A stretch of 64,000 bases of DNA from the NCBI GenBank assembly GCA_001970955.1, contig MPUH01000240.1:1-64000 (forward strand), written 5' to 3'. Shown here piece after piece: positions 1 through 9,554 of this stretch. The notes beneath the pieces were generated by a model. The model saw only the letters and a list, made by a program, of their open reading frames with translations. It did not search any database and was not told the DNA's origin. Numbering within the stretch: the stretch's first letter is position 1; the number at the start of each line of letters is the position of its first letter. The position numbers were made by a program, and so were the translations under genes. Origin of the DNA: Stentor coeruleus. Taxonomy: Eukaryota > Ciliophora > Heterotrichea > Heterotrichida > Stentoridae.

Positions 1-57
1 TATGGAATCACTACTTTATTAAATAATATTTATTTCTTAATTTTTAGTCCATGAACT

Positions 58-1776
58 TTACGGATTTTTATCTGGAAAGCATTTTTGGCAGCAGAGACCA
101 TACCTTTTGATTACAATTTTAATTGCAATTAATGCTATAATAATACCAATAATTATTCCAAAAAAGGTGAAAAAGCTTTCCCAACAGCCTTTAGACACAA
201 AGCAAGCAAGATCATACCAATCTGGACAATAATCTGAGCATCCTAAATTAGTGGATTTTTTATCAATGCTATTAGCTCCATCAGGATTTTTACCTTCTCC
301 ACCTTGGGTTCCTTGATCTGTATGTCTATCTGAGGTGTTAAAATACAATCTGAAACTATCTGTTATTTGACCAATTGAATCTAATAGTTGAATGTCACAT
401 GAATAATTTTTAGCACTTTCATTAATCACTGCAACTTTGGAAATGATTTGTTTGCTTTGCATTGAATCCAATGATAAAGGAATCGCTGAGATAGGTGAAA
501 CACCTTCAGAGCAAAGTATTGATAAAGTAAAAGATGCTACTATTGATCCAATATTACTAACTTGAGTAAAAAGTGTCCCATCTAATGTCAGAGATTCAAA
601 TGATGTTATCTCAGCAAGATCAATCACACCCTTGCTTACTGAGGTAAAAAATTTAAGAGAATCTGCACTTAATTCAAAAGTAAGTAAAGTTGCAAAACTT
701 CCGCTAAGTTGCATTTCTAAATATCTTTCGTCATTATTTCTAACAATAGTTAAATTTCCAAACCTGCTTGCAAAATATAAAGGACTTTGATTATTACTAA
801 TTCTCATAATATCTTCAATATGTAAATTGTCTAGCTGATTACTGAAGCAAGAGTTAATTGGCTCTGAGCATTTGTTAGATTGTCCTCTAAATCCTGTATA
901 ACTGGTCCCTACTTTATTACATTGAGAACCATCAAAGGATATTATATCTCTGCTTAAAAGCATCCAAAAAGGAGATCCTACTAAGACTCTATAATGAGAT
1001 AATGGCTTAGAAGGAGTAAAAAGAACAAAAGACTCAAGAGATGGTGGGGGAGATGCAGGATGAAAATCACCAATTAGTTTTATTATAGAATCTGAAGTAT
1101 TGATAATAGGTGTAGATGGAGAAATAGTATAGCTTGTAGCCGTATAGTTGCCGAATTCATCTGCTTTAGTTATTGTTACAGTAATGGTGTAATAAATATC
1201 ATATTGAAATATTTCATAGCTTGAATACCACAAATCATCCCATACTAAGCAAAATGCAGTAGCAGACTCAGTTCCTAGATTAAAAGCTTTACATGCATAT
1301 CCTCTTTGATATTGATCATTATTCATTCCAAGAAAATCTTCAAAGGTACATTTGCAGCAATAACCTTGGGAGTCCCAAATTCTTTTATGCTCAGAATCAT
1401 ATTTCCATCCGCACGTTGGATTATTGGAATAGGCTCCATCTTCGCAATCAAAAATAGATTTTGCGATAATAAGTTCCTGAGCTTTATTATTGAAATCTTG
1501 AATGTATCTTAATCTATATCGAGCTTTGACTTGAGATTTAGCCACAGTGATTTTTATTGGATATATCAAAGTGATATTGTTAGAATCTGAAGATATTGAA
1601 GTAAGTGTAGCCTCAAAATTTTCAGCCCCTGAAAGTTGACCATTTTCTATTGATAAGGATATAAAGAGCTTCTGAGAGCAAGTTAAAGTGCTATTCCCTT
1701 GATCTAAGCAAGATTGTAATGAGCTTGAAGAGATGATTGATGCAAAGACACGCTGAAAAATCAGTATAAAAAACAT
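58..1776 (-). CDS. HAP2: HAP2/GCS1 gamete-fusion protein
   Basis: Predicted single-pass membrane fusogen that merges gamete (here conjugating-cell) membranes. The 572-aa protein starts with a short hydrophobic signal-like segment (residues 1-13) at an ATG. It carries the Cys-rich ectodomain typical of the family: a CxxK..NGQ block near residues 23-47, a Cys cluster at 111-142, and the diagnostic HAP2-GCS1 stretch at about 158-192 (RGYxC, then FCLVWDDLWYSSYEI). A juxtamembrane CxxxCPDWYDLxCF segment is followed by one transmembrane helix at about 535-556 and a short basic, Cys-rich cytoplasmic tail. The order matches HAP2 of plants and Tetrahymena, though this copy is shorter than the 740-aa Tetrahymena protein as I recall it. 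It is divergently oriented to the next ORF, about 70 bp away. No intron is needed. The identification rests on motif recognition only. Confidence 0.85.
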   Translation of the reverse strand: MFFILIFQRVFASIISSSSLQSCLDQGNSTLTCSQKLFISLSIENGQLSGAENFEATLTSISSDSNNITLIYPIKITVAKSQVKARYRLRYIQDFNNKAQELIIAKSIFDCEDGAYSNNPTCGWKYDSEHKRIWDSQGYCCKCTFEDFLGMNNDQYQRGYACKAFNLGTESATAFCLVWDDLWYSSYEIFQYDIYYTITVTITKADEFGNYTATSYTISPSTPIINTSDSIIKLIGDFHPASPPPSLESFVLFTPSKPLSHYRVLVGSPFWMLLSRDIISFDGSQCNKVGTSYTGFRGQSNKCSEPINSCFSNQLDNLHIEDIMRISNNQSPLYFASRFGNLTIVRNNDERYLEMQLSGSFATLLTFELSADSLKFFTSVSKGVIDLAEITSFESLTLDGTLFTQVSNIGSIVASFTLSILCSEGVSPISAIPLSLDSMQSKQIISKVAVINESAKNYSCDIQLLDSIGQITDSFRLYFNTSDRHTDQGTQGGEGKNPDGANSIDKKSTNLGCSDYCPDWYDLACFVSKGCWESFFTFFGIIIGIIIALIAIKIVIKRYGLCCQKCFPDKNP

Positions 1777-1847
1777 TATAGATACCGTATCTTTTTATTT
1801 TATCATATAAAATTGTTTCTGCAATCATAAAAGAAGCTTTGACTGTA

Positions 1848-2285
1848 ATGCTTGTCCCATTCATTATTAGCAAGATAGTATATAAATTTTCAATAGTCTT
1901 GCCGTTTCCACTTAACCCGTTTATTGAACTCATTCCAATAGACATTGAAAATCATGTAATAGCAATTGTTCAGAAAATTGCATTATTCAAAGCAGTTGAA
2001 TACTTTCAAGGAAGGGCCAACAAACTAGGTGATATACAGGATCTAAAATTTCAATCAGCAGAGACATTGTTGATTTATTGGAGTTCAAAAATGTTATGCA
2101 GTTATGGAAACACTCCTGCATTGTTTCCAGAAGGCATAACAGATAAAGAATGCCTCTTATTTAGAATAAAATCAAGGCACATGGAAGTAAATGATGAGAA
2201 TGATCACTTTCTAATTGAAAATCCAAATGTAGCAATGTGTTATGAGGAAATTCTTGCATCAATTAAAAAATCCAAAATAATTTAG
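1848..2285 (+). CDS. Unrecognised 145-aa ORF
   Basis: I do not recognise this protein. Reading begins at the first ATG (1848); the frame is open further upstream but without an ATG. The N-terminal 40 residues are hydrophobic and Pro-rich. The middle is a predicted helical, mixed-charge stretch (KAVEYFQGRANKLGDIQDL), and the C-terminus is acidic then basic, ending KKSKII. It lies about 70 bp from the divergent HAP2 start and just upstream of a decayed dyskerin fragment. It could be a small real gene, the 3' part of a gene whose first exon is hidden by a mini-intron, or another decayed gene that has kept an open frame. Confidence 0.35.
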   Translation: MLVPFIISKIVYKFSIVLPFPLNPFIELIPIDIENHVIAIVQKIALFKAVEYFQGRANKLGDIQDLKFQSAETLLIYWSSKMLCSYGNTPALFPEGITDKECLLFRIKSRHMEVNDENDHFLIENPNVAMCYEEILASIKKSKII

Positions 2286-2399
2286 CCTAAAATTTAATTA
2301 AGCATGAATCACACTTCATTATAATTTATGAATACATAATTTTAACCAAATTTGTAGGGATTATCTTTGAAATATTTGACAAAATATGAAGATAAGCTG

Positions 2400-2794
2400 A
2401 ACTTGGGTTTATATAAACAGTTGATAAAAGCTATTTAAGAAGAGTTATCATGTCTTTAGAATATTTTCTTATATCATATCCATGAATAGTTGTCAAAGAT
2501 TCTTTAGTCAATGCGATTTGCTATGGAGCAAACTTATGATCTCTGGTGTTCTAAAATATGCTGATAATATTGAAAATGGAAAAGAGATGGTTTTGATAAT
2601 AGCAAAAGGAGAAGCAATTGTTTTGAGTATTGCTGGAATGACAATTGCAGTAATTTCTGATTGTGATCATGGAGTTGTAGCTAAGATCAAGAGAGTTATT
2701 ATGGATCATGGGGACTTAGTCCTTAAGCTCTTAAAAAAAACAAATGATTCTTGCTGGAGTCCTCGATCAATACGGTCATCCAGTCAATAAATAA
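2400..2794 (+). pseudogene. CBF5: Decayed dyskerin/CBF5 fragment (C-terminal PUA part)
   Basis: Conceptual reading of three frames recovers the C-terminal third of the H/ACA pseudouridine synthase dyskerin. In order: DKSYLRRV (2423-2446), [15 protein letters not shown], then after a one-base shift a PUA-domain block with [11 protein letters not shown] and [15 protein letters not shown], then WGLSP and finally LDQYGHP. The match to dyskerin (SYLRRVVYPLE...[13 protein letters not shown]...[14 protein letters not shown]...WGLGP...LDKHG) is unmistakable and collinear. Lesions visible here are a TGA where the family has Arg or Lys, a one-base deletion at about 2535, loss of the ERDTYPRK segment, and stops around 2730-2760. 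No TruB catalytic domain is seen upstream, so this is a partial and dead copy. A functional gene must lie elsewhere. Confidence 0.8.
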
Positions 2795-2818
2795 CTACAT
2801 CTTCTACTAGAATTTTTA

Positions 2819-4063
2819 CTAACTATCTGATAGGGCGATAATTCCAGGTAACTGTTTCCCTTCGAGAAGTTCTAAGGAAGCTCCACCTCCTGTGCTTATG
2901 TGACTAATTTTACTTGATTGTTCTCCCATATTTTGGACAAATGAAGCAGTATCGCCACCCCCAACAATACTTACAAGGTCATTTCTTGAAGAAATAGCCT
3001 TGAAAAATTCTTCTGATCCCTTGCGGAAGTTCTTGTTTTCAAACATCCCTGGAGGGCCATTCCATACTAAAGTTGAAGATTTAGCAATGACTTTAGAAAA
3101 TTGTTCAATACTCTTTGGGCCTATATCAAGACCTAGCCAACCCTCTGGGATTGAACTTTCTGCTAGCTGCACTGAGCAATTTTCTTCAGTGTTATTTCCA
3201 CATAAGAAATCAACAGGCAAGTGTATTTTTACTCCTTTTTCTTGAGCATGCTTCATTATTTGAGGTACAATAGCAGCTCCGTCAGCATCATAAATAGACT
3301 TACCGATTCCATATCCTTCTAGTTGCTTTTTGAATGTAAAAGCCATACCACCTCCAATAATCATTTCATCGCATTTATCAATAAGATTATTGATAAGCTG
3401 TATTTTATCTTTTACTTTTGCTCCACCCATAATAACAAGTAAGGGCCTTTTTGGGTTTTCCAGAACTCTTGAAAAGTATTGAAGTTCTTTAGCCATTAGC
3501 AATCCAGCAGCTCTTATTGGCAAATTGACTCCAACCATAGAACTGTGAGCACGATGAGCTGTTCCGAAAGCGTCATTTACGAAAATGTCTCCTAGAGAAG
3601 TCAAGCTTTTTCTAAACTCTGCTACTTTTCCAGCATCAGCTTTAATTTTTGTTCCATCCTCTTTTTTTACGCTTCCTTCTTCTTCAATATGAAATCTAAG
3701 GTTTTCAAGTAAGATAATTGATCCTGGCTTAGGATTGGCACAATATTTCTCTACATCACTTCCAACGCAATCCGGTAGAAAATCTACTTGAGAGCCTAGC
3801 AACTTTGACAATTCTGGAACTATAGGGGCTAGTGAATATTTACTTGCGGCCTTTCCATCAGGTCTACCTAGATGGCTCATCAAGACAATGCTTTTGGCTC
3901 CTGAGTTTCTTACAAGATTAATAGAGTCTAAAGTTGAATTGACTCTGGTAAGATCTGTGATTTTTCCGTTCTTCATTGGTACATTGAAGTCAACTCTCAT
4001 AAGCACTCTACTATCTTTGATTTTGCTTACAATTTGAAATAGCCTTAACTTTCTAGCTAGCAT
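2819..4063 (-). CDS. PGK: Phosphoglycerate kinase
   Basis: Glycolytic enzyme that transfers phosphate from 1,3-bisphosphoglycerate to ADP in the cytosol. At 414 aa it has the normal family length. It shows the substrate-binding RVDFNVP (residues 23-29) and SHLGRPDG (63-70), the NDAFGTAHRAHSS block, GGAKVKDKI, the adenine/hinge region GGGMAFTF, WNGPPGMFE, and the nucleotide loop GGGDT at about 368-372. Both lobes are complete and no intron is needed. The first 15 residues (MLARKLRLFQIVSK) are a little unusual but in register with the family start. No clear organelle-targeting extension is present. Its 5' end faces the RAP-domain gene with only about 90 bp between ATGs, so the two probably share a divergent promoter region. 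Confidence 0.97.
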   Translation of the reverse strand: MLARKLRLFQIVSKIKDSRVLMRVDFNVPMKNGKITDLTRVNSTLDSINLVRNSGAKSIVLMSHLGRPDGKAASKYSLAPIVPELSKLLGSQVDFLPDCVGSDVEKYCANPKPGSIILLENLRFHIEEEGSVKKEDGTKIKADAGKVAEFRKSLTSLGDIFVNDAFGTAHRAHSSMVGVNLPIRAAGLLMAKELQYFSRVLENPKRPLLVIMGGAKVKDKIQLINNLIDKCDEMIIGGGMAFTFKKQLEGYGIGKSIYDADGAAIVPQIMKHAQEKGVKIHLPVDFLCGNNTEENCSVQLAESSIPEGWLGLDIGPKSIEQFSKVIAKSSTLVWNGPPGMFENKNFRKGSEEFFKAISSRNDLVSIVGGGDTASFVQNMGEQSSKISHISTGGGASLELLEGKQLPGIIALSDS

Positions 4064-4154
4064 TTATATCCAATTATCTTATTAGTGAAGATGATCATAA
4101 ATAGTGCCTGCCTTATATATTTTATGGCTTTTATTTGCAAAAGTGATAAAAATT

Positions 4155-5813
4155 ATGCATGTAAATAATATGAAAAGTTTAGTCCCGCAATTTGCTGAAC
4201 TAATGAAGTCTGAAGATTTTATCAAATATTTCGGTGGTTGTTGCAAAAAGATAAGCGTGAATGGGATCAATAATGAAAGCAAACAAATTTACGATAGCTT
4301 ACTAAGGAATTATAAAGAGCATGCTAAAATTTACAATGAAAGCTCAGTCTTAGTCAATGCTTTGATTTTTTGGACAAATAAATTCAAAATAAACAATAAA
4401 GAAATCGAGAATTTGCTAAAAGAAGGAGCTTTGCTGAATTTGACAAAAACTGAAGGAAAAAATATTATCATTACAGCAAATGCTTTTTGCAGAGACGGTG
4501 AATTTTTAAAAAGAATTGAAGAGCATATGATGATTAATTTGAAGAAGTATGACAGTAGGACTTTAAGCCAAGTTGCAAGCATAATAAAATCCCCAGGATT
4601 AGTTTCTAAGCTAAAAGTTGATAATAAGCTAAATGTATCAAATGATTTTGACCTAGTTTATTTTCTGAAAAATACAGAAGAAACACAAATATTAGATGAG
4701 CTTCAAAAAATTTTTAAAGAATTACTGCCTAATATAGTTAGCGCTAGAAATTTGGTTACAATTTTATACGAATACTCTAAAAAAAACTATACTCTTAGAA
4801 GTGATATATTGAATCTTGTTGAGACAGCAATCCTTCGCCCTAGTATAAATTTAAATTTAGAAGATGTTCATTATTTTCTTATTTTTGCTAATCATTCCAC
4901 AGTATATTCCAGATTGAGTTTACCATTTTGGAATAATTTTACAGAAAAACTAATTCGAAGCATCAATTTAGAATGGTCTGCAGCTACAACCATGAATTAT
5001 TTATCCCAAGAAGGTTTTTTTATTGATAGAGTCTATAAAATTCTTACAGAAAACTGGAAAATTCAATTTGAACAAAGTAAAGATGTGAAAATTCTCAGAG
5101 AGGGCTTCATCGCTCTATCAAATAGCTGGTGCTTTTCTCAAGAAGTATTAGATTGGACACTAGAAAGATTTTTAAAGTATTTAGATAAATTTGAGGAATT
5201 TGACTTACTGCATATTGCAAGGTCTTTAACTATTCAAGGTATCTATAGGAATGATTTTTGGACTCCTCTTGTGGCAAAATTAAAATTCATAAACCCAAAC
5301 AAATTGTCTAGCGCAGGAAAATCTGTTGCCTATCACATATGCAAATCAATAGAAATTGATATGGCAGAAAATTACAAAGAAAATCTCACCAATTTGCATT
5401 CATTATTAAGTGAATCTCATCATTCTTATAAAAACAATGCAAAATTCACAAAAACATACTCACAAAAGTATATTGCAAGAATCTTATCACTATATGAATA
5501 TAATTTTTTAGAAAATCAATATATATCTGAATTTTATGAAATAGACTTGCTGATTCCTGATAAAAATCTTATCATTGAAGTGCTGGGAAAGCCTTATCAT
5601 TTTTCTCAATTCTCTAATAAGTTTTACCCCAAACTTCTTATGAAAATCCGTCACTTGAATAAATTAGGCTATAAGGTTATCTTGGTAAACGATAAAGAAA
5701 CTGCGGAAGAGCTTTTGCACAAAACAATAATTTTTACTGATACTTTTTCTCACCCTTTGACTATCAATTTATTATCAGGAGAAATAAAGTTTCTTAATTC
5801 TTCAACTAATTAA
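4155..5813 (+). CDS. RAP-domain protein, probably organellar RNA-binding
   Basis: A 552-aa protein whose last roughly 60 residues form a RAP domain: YEIDLLIPDKNLIIEVLGKP, then HFSQ, then KIRHLNKLGYKVILVNDKE. This is the PD-(D/E)XK-like fold found in FASTK, apicomplexan and plant RAP proteins that process organelle RNA. The rest is a chain of alpha-helical segments without strict repeats, consistent with an octotricopeptide-like RNA-binding superhelix. The start is set at the first ATG (4155); the open frame begins slightly upstream only with a non-ATG codon. A mitochondrial role is inferred from the family, and no strong targeting peptide is obvious. Its TAA stop coincides with the end of a convergent, decayed thiolase. 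No intron is required. Confidence 0.75.
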   Translation: MHVNNMKSLVPQFAELMKSEDFIKYFGGCCKKISVNGINNESKQIYDSLLRNYKEHAKIYNESSVLVNALIFWTNKFKINNKEIENLLKEGALLNLTKTEGKNIIITANAFCRDGEFLKRIEEHMMINLKKYDSRTLSQVASIIKSPGLVSKLKVDNKLNVSNDFDLVYFLKNTEETQILDELQKIFKELLPNIVSARNLVTILYEYSKKNYTLRSDILNLVETAILRPSINLNLEDVHYFLIFANHSTVYSRLSLPFWNNFTEKLIRSINLEWSAATTMNYLSQEGFFIDRVYKILTENWKIQFEQSKDVKILREGFIALSNSWCFSQEVLDWTLERFLKYLDKFEEFDLLHIARSLTIQGIYRNDFWTPLVAKLKFINPNKLSSAGKSVAYHICKSIEIDMAENYKENLTNLHSLLSESHHSYKNNAKFTKTYSQKYIARILSLYEYNFLENQYISEFYEIDLLIPDKNLIIEVLGKPYHFSQFSNKFYPKLLMKIRHLNKLGYKVILVNDKETAEELLHKTIIFTDTFSHPLTINLLSGEIKFLNSSTN

Positions 5814-6854
5814 TTTAGAGATTCAATGATCATTATAGTAGCACCATCTAACTTTTAAAATAGCAGCACACCCTAAAGTTGTATTCTGCTCAATTAAATA
5901 TTTTATAATTATACGCGCCTGCTCTGGCAAAAGAATGGCTAAGGGTTACAGCCCCATTATTATTATTAACTTTACTACAGTCATGGTCAAGCATTTTCAT
6001 ATTAGAATCACGATTGAGTTGAAATTTCTGTTTTTCCCACAAATTTATTTCATTAATGCTTAGATTTGCTCTTCAAGAATTTTTCTATAACATTAGAGGT
6101 GCTGTACAAAATTTACTGGCTCAATTTCTTGGTTTACTATAACAAAACTCTAGCAAATGGCTTGATTTCATTATTCTTCAAAGGATTTCATCTATAGATG
6201 CAAACATAGCAGCAACATCATCAAAGCTTGAAGCATTTGCTGGAGTTATTTTTTTACTTAATTCAAAGAAAGGTCTTAATAAGAAATTTTATGTTAATTC
6301 GCTTTGTAAATACATAATCTTTGCACACTTCAATTTTCCCTTTCTTCCTTTATTATCTTGGTAACTTCCTTTTTAAAAGTTTCTTTTCACAAGTTTTATT
6401 TGACCTTCTATAATATTTTGCACAAAATAACCCTGCTCTGTTCGGGTAATTTAGTACTTGAAATAGTCCTTTAAGTACATAAGCCAATTGATAGATTATT
6501 TTCTTAAAAAAATTCCCGTCACTGTTTAATAAATTGTGGATTTTACTTTTTCAAACTCTAGCCTTCACGATAATTCCCAATAAAAGGTGCTAATCTTATT
6601 TTCGATTCATTCTGTAACAAAAATATGATTTTGCTCTAGTTTTATTCTTTGAACTGTTAAAGTAATTCTTTCATGCTAGATTAACAAATTTTATTAGTAA
6701 TTGTACATTATAGTATAATTAAGCCCAGCTTCCTAAAAGCATACCCAATCATCATTTTATTAGTTAGCAATATGCCTATCTTAGTCTCCTCTAAGGAACC
6801 TATTAAAGTTCTTGCACCAAATTTAACAGCTGGAACTATTACAAATGAACTCAT
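5811..6854 (-). pseudogene. Decayed acetyl-CoA acetyltransferase (thiolase)
   Basis: The spacer between the RAP gene and the USP gene is a fossil thiolase on the minus strand. Collinear pieces in shifting frames are recognisable. The N-terminal FVIVPAVKFGARTLIGSLEE starts from an ATG at 6854. Next come an IKLEQNHIFVTE..ENKI stretch (family: IKLGQxDIxVAGGxESM), an NIIEGQIKLVKRNF helix, LRPFFELSKKITPANAS (family: LRPAFKxxGTVTAGNAS), KVNNNNGAVTLSHSFARAGA (family: KVNVxGGAVALGHPIGxSGA), and a C-terminal DGATIMIIESLN followed by TAA. The catalytic histidine of the GHP box is replaced in SHSF. Several stops and frame changes, plus a length of about 1.04 kb against about 1.18 kb for the family, show that it is dead. 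It decayed in place, convergent to an intact neighbour. Confidence 0.8.
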
Positions 6855-6934
6855 CAATTTTACAATTGAAATTCTTCGAAATTTACTGTATAAACTTTCT
6901 GGCCTAAAAATCTCATTATAATATTTCCTTTAAA

Positions 6935-8200
6935 ATGGAAAAGCCTAAAAGATTAAAAGGAATGAAAAATCTGAAAAATACTTGCTTCATAAATTCAGTT
7001 ATCCAATGCTTAATGCAAATTAAGCCTATCAGATCATATATGCACAAAATTTTAAATCTTAATTGTGAAAAGACAGATTCTCAAGAAGAAAATACTGATA
7101 GAATTTTATTTCTATTTAAAGAACTTATTGCAAAAACTTATCAAGAAGAAAATATCATAAATCCAATTGAATTTGTTGAGGAGTCATTTAAGTTGTTTCA
7201 AGGAGTAAAGCCATATACTCAGCAAGATGCACAAGAATTTTTATATCTTTTAGTTGAAAAACTGGACAGAGAAATAAAGAAAACTTGTAAGACAGAGTAT
7301 TCAATATTCTCTGAAACATTTAGTGGTAAAAAAATAGTCACTATTAAGTGTAATACTTTAAATACACAAAGTACTATTGAAGAAGACTTTAAGCAACTTG
7401 AACTGCCTATACCTATTATATCTAATGGTAACTATAGTGAGCAAGATATGCCTAATGAAAGGGTAATGATAGAAGATTACGAGCATTCTTTTGAAGCCAG
7501 ATTTTGTGGACTATTTTCTATTAATAAAAATAATCATAGCATTTATGATTGTTTACGTTTATATTTTTCACCAGAAAAGTTAGAATGCTGTACTTGTTGC
7601 TATAAAGAAAAGACTTGTGATAGATATGAAGAATTATTAGCACTTCCAAATTATTTAATTATTTGCTTCAAAAGATTTAAGTTTAATCGAAAAGCTGTTA
7701 AGTCTTCAGATAAGATTTATTTACCGCTAACTCTAAATCTTCAAGAATTCTCAAAAGATGCACATCCAGTTTATAATCTTCACTCACTTATTCAGCATAA
7801 AGGTCGAGTTGGACGTGGACATTATACATCATATTTACAAGAAAAGGGCAATTGGTTTAAGTTTGACGATAAGCACTTGTGCCATACAACCTGGAAGAAT
7901 GTATTTAAAGCACAACCATATATAGTGATTTACAGTAAAGTTATTGAAGACATAAGGAAAGTAAGCAAAGGGGAATTTTATTTACCTAGAGAACTTATTA
8001 AGAAATATAAACACATAGCTAAGCCTGCGAAATATAATTTAAGTGAAAATTTATGTGAACATGGACTAGTTTCTCGCACTAAGGTTCATAATTTTGTAAC
8101 TGTTGATCTTGAATGCTTAACTAATATTAAAAAATTTTTTGATGAAAATATAAGTGATGAAGCTTTCAAGATATGTGACAAAGAGGAATGCAAAGGATAA
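6935..8200 (+). CDS. Ubiquitin-specific protease (USP, peptidase C19)
   Basis: Cysteine deubiquitinase of 421 aa. The Cys box is at residues 9-26 (GMKNLKNTCFINSVIQCL, catalytic Cys17). The QQDAQEFL box is at 96-103. A Cys cluster (C218, C219, C221, C222, C228) matches the zinc-binding knuckle of the fingers. The His box GRGHYTSYLQEKGNWFKFDD carries catalytic His296 and Asp311/312. All catalytic residues are present, so the enzyme looks active. After the catalytic domain come about 80 residues with paired Cys and a CEHG motif that I cannot assign to a known accessory domain; a divergent zinc or DUSP-like module is possible. The ATG is directly after a run of stops. Substrate and location cannot be read from sequence. 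Confidence 0.9.
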   Translation: MEKPKRLKGMKNLKNTCFINSVIQCLMQIKPIRSYMHKILNLNCEKTDSQEENTDRILFLFKELIAKTYQEENIINPIEFVEESFKLFQGVKPYTQQDAQEFLYLLVEKLDREIKKTCKTEYSIFSETFSGKKIVTIKCNTLNTQSTIEEDFKQLELPIPIISNGNYSEQDMPNERVMIEDYEHSFEARFCGLFSINKNNHSIYDCLRLYFSPEKLECCTCCYKEKTCDRYEELLALPNYLIICFKRFKFNRKAVKSSDKIYLPLTLNLQEFSKDAHPVYNLHSLIQHKGRVGRGHYTSYLQEKGNWFKFDDKHLCHTTWKNVFKAQPYIVIYSKVIEDIRKVSKGEFYLPRELIKKYKHIAKPAKYNLSENLCEHGLVSRTKVHNFVTVDLECLTNIKKFFDENISDEAFKICDKEECKG

Positions 8201-9554
8201 AGTAATAGTTTAATAATTAGATTGGAATATCGTTTTTCTTTCCGTTTTATATAAACTGGTTAATTGAAATAAGATGATTTTTATTTTATATATAGAAATT
8301 GTAAAAGTATTTAACTAAACAAATATAATTTTTTTTAATGATATAACTCTATATCAGACATAAATTTAGATTGCTCAATGGAGTATCTATTTCTCATCCT
8401 TGGATACAAGATTTTGTGATTATCTATTCTTAGTTTAATACTTGAAATCTTATGAGGTTTGCTCTAATATAAAACTAAAAGATGCTGTTTCTTGCAACTC
8501 AAGTCATTTCAGTAGATTATAAAAAAACTTTAAAATCTGAGTTTCAAAAATTGATGAAAAATGAAGACTACACAATCATATAAAAATAATTTAATCTGTG
8601 TAAATGAAATAATCAGATAAGAACAAATTAAACTCATTAGAATTCAAATTCTCAATAGCACATGTATATAAATAATAATATTATGTACTGATTATGGATA
8701 CTTTTGTAATATTAAAAAATAATATATTGACTATGGATGCTTATAAATGCTAAGTATTGAATCATCTGCCAATTAGCTAATAAATTATATTCAAGAGCAT
8801 CCCAAAGAGATAAGTCTCTGAAAGTTTAATTTGTTTACATAACTGAGTTCCAATGGAATTGTCAGATATTCAGTGAAGTTACATTGAAGATATTGATATG
8901 AAAAAGGTCGAGCAAGTATCTAAAGAAAATTTGATTTAATGAGCATACAATTACTGCTCACAATATAATCATTCACAAGCATTTGGTTAACCCAACGATT
9001 TTATAAATAACGCAGGGACTATTGGTAGAAAGCTAATCACAGAGCTTTACTATAAGCAATCGAAAGAATCTTCAAGATTAATGCGATTTTGCATTTTATA
9101 CTATCAAAGTTATGCTTCTAAATATGCTAAAAGTTAAAAAGGTATATTTTGGTATTTTCTTCAGTAGCTAGCTTAGGCAGAATTGTAAAATGACAGTCTC
9201 TGTGTTCAAATGTTCAGCGATAGGATTTATGATTAATTACGTAATTAACCAAGACAAAAAGACAGCAGTAAAAATTGCATCTTGTGTATCTTTTTATATC
9301 AATACTAGAATTCTTGGTGTAGTTTAGAAGGTTTACTTTTATTTTGCCAATACTTAAATTAGATTATATTAGTGAGCAGATTTTGAGGTTGTTCATTATG
9401 TGTGCCTATTATTGTAATGATGCCTAAAATCAGTTATTTTGGCAATATTATTAAAAGGCTTGATGCTTGCATCAGTTGTTGATGTAATTGAAGAAATAAT
9501 TATCTTACAGTAGTATGGATAATTTTTAAAGATAGAGCATAATAGTAATTAGAT
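8201..9554. other. 1.35-kb spacer, possibly with decayed coding sequence
   Basis: No intact gene is visible. Between about 8880 and 9130 the plus strand reads a protein-like stretch interrupted by stops (KKVEQVSKENLI, then YNYCSQYNHSQAFG, then DFINNAGTIGRKLITELYYK, then LMRFCILYYQSYASKYAKS). This looks more like eroded coding sequence than random AT-rich DNA, but I cannot name the family. The rest is AT-rich with no repeats of note. Confidence 0.4.
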
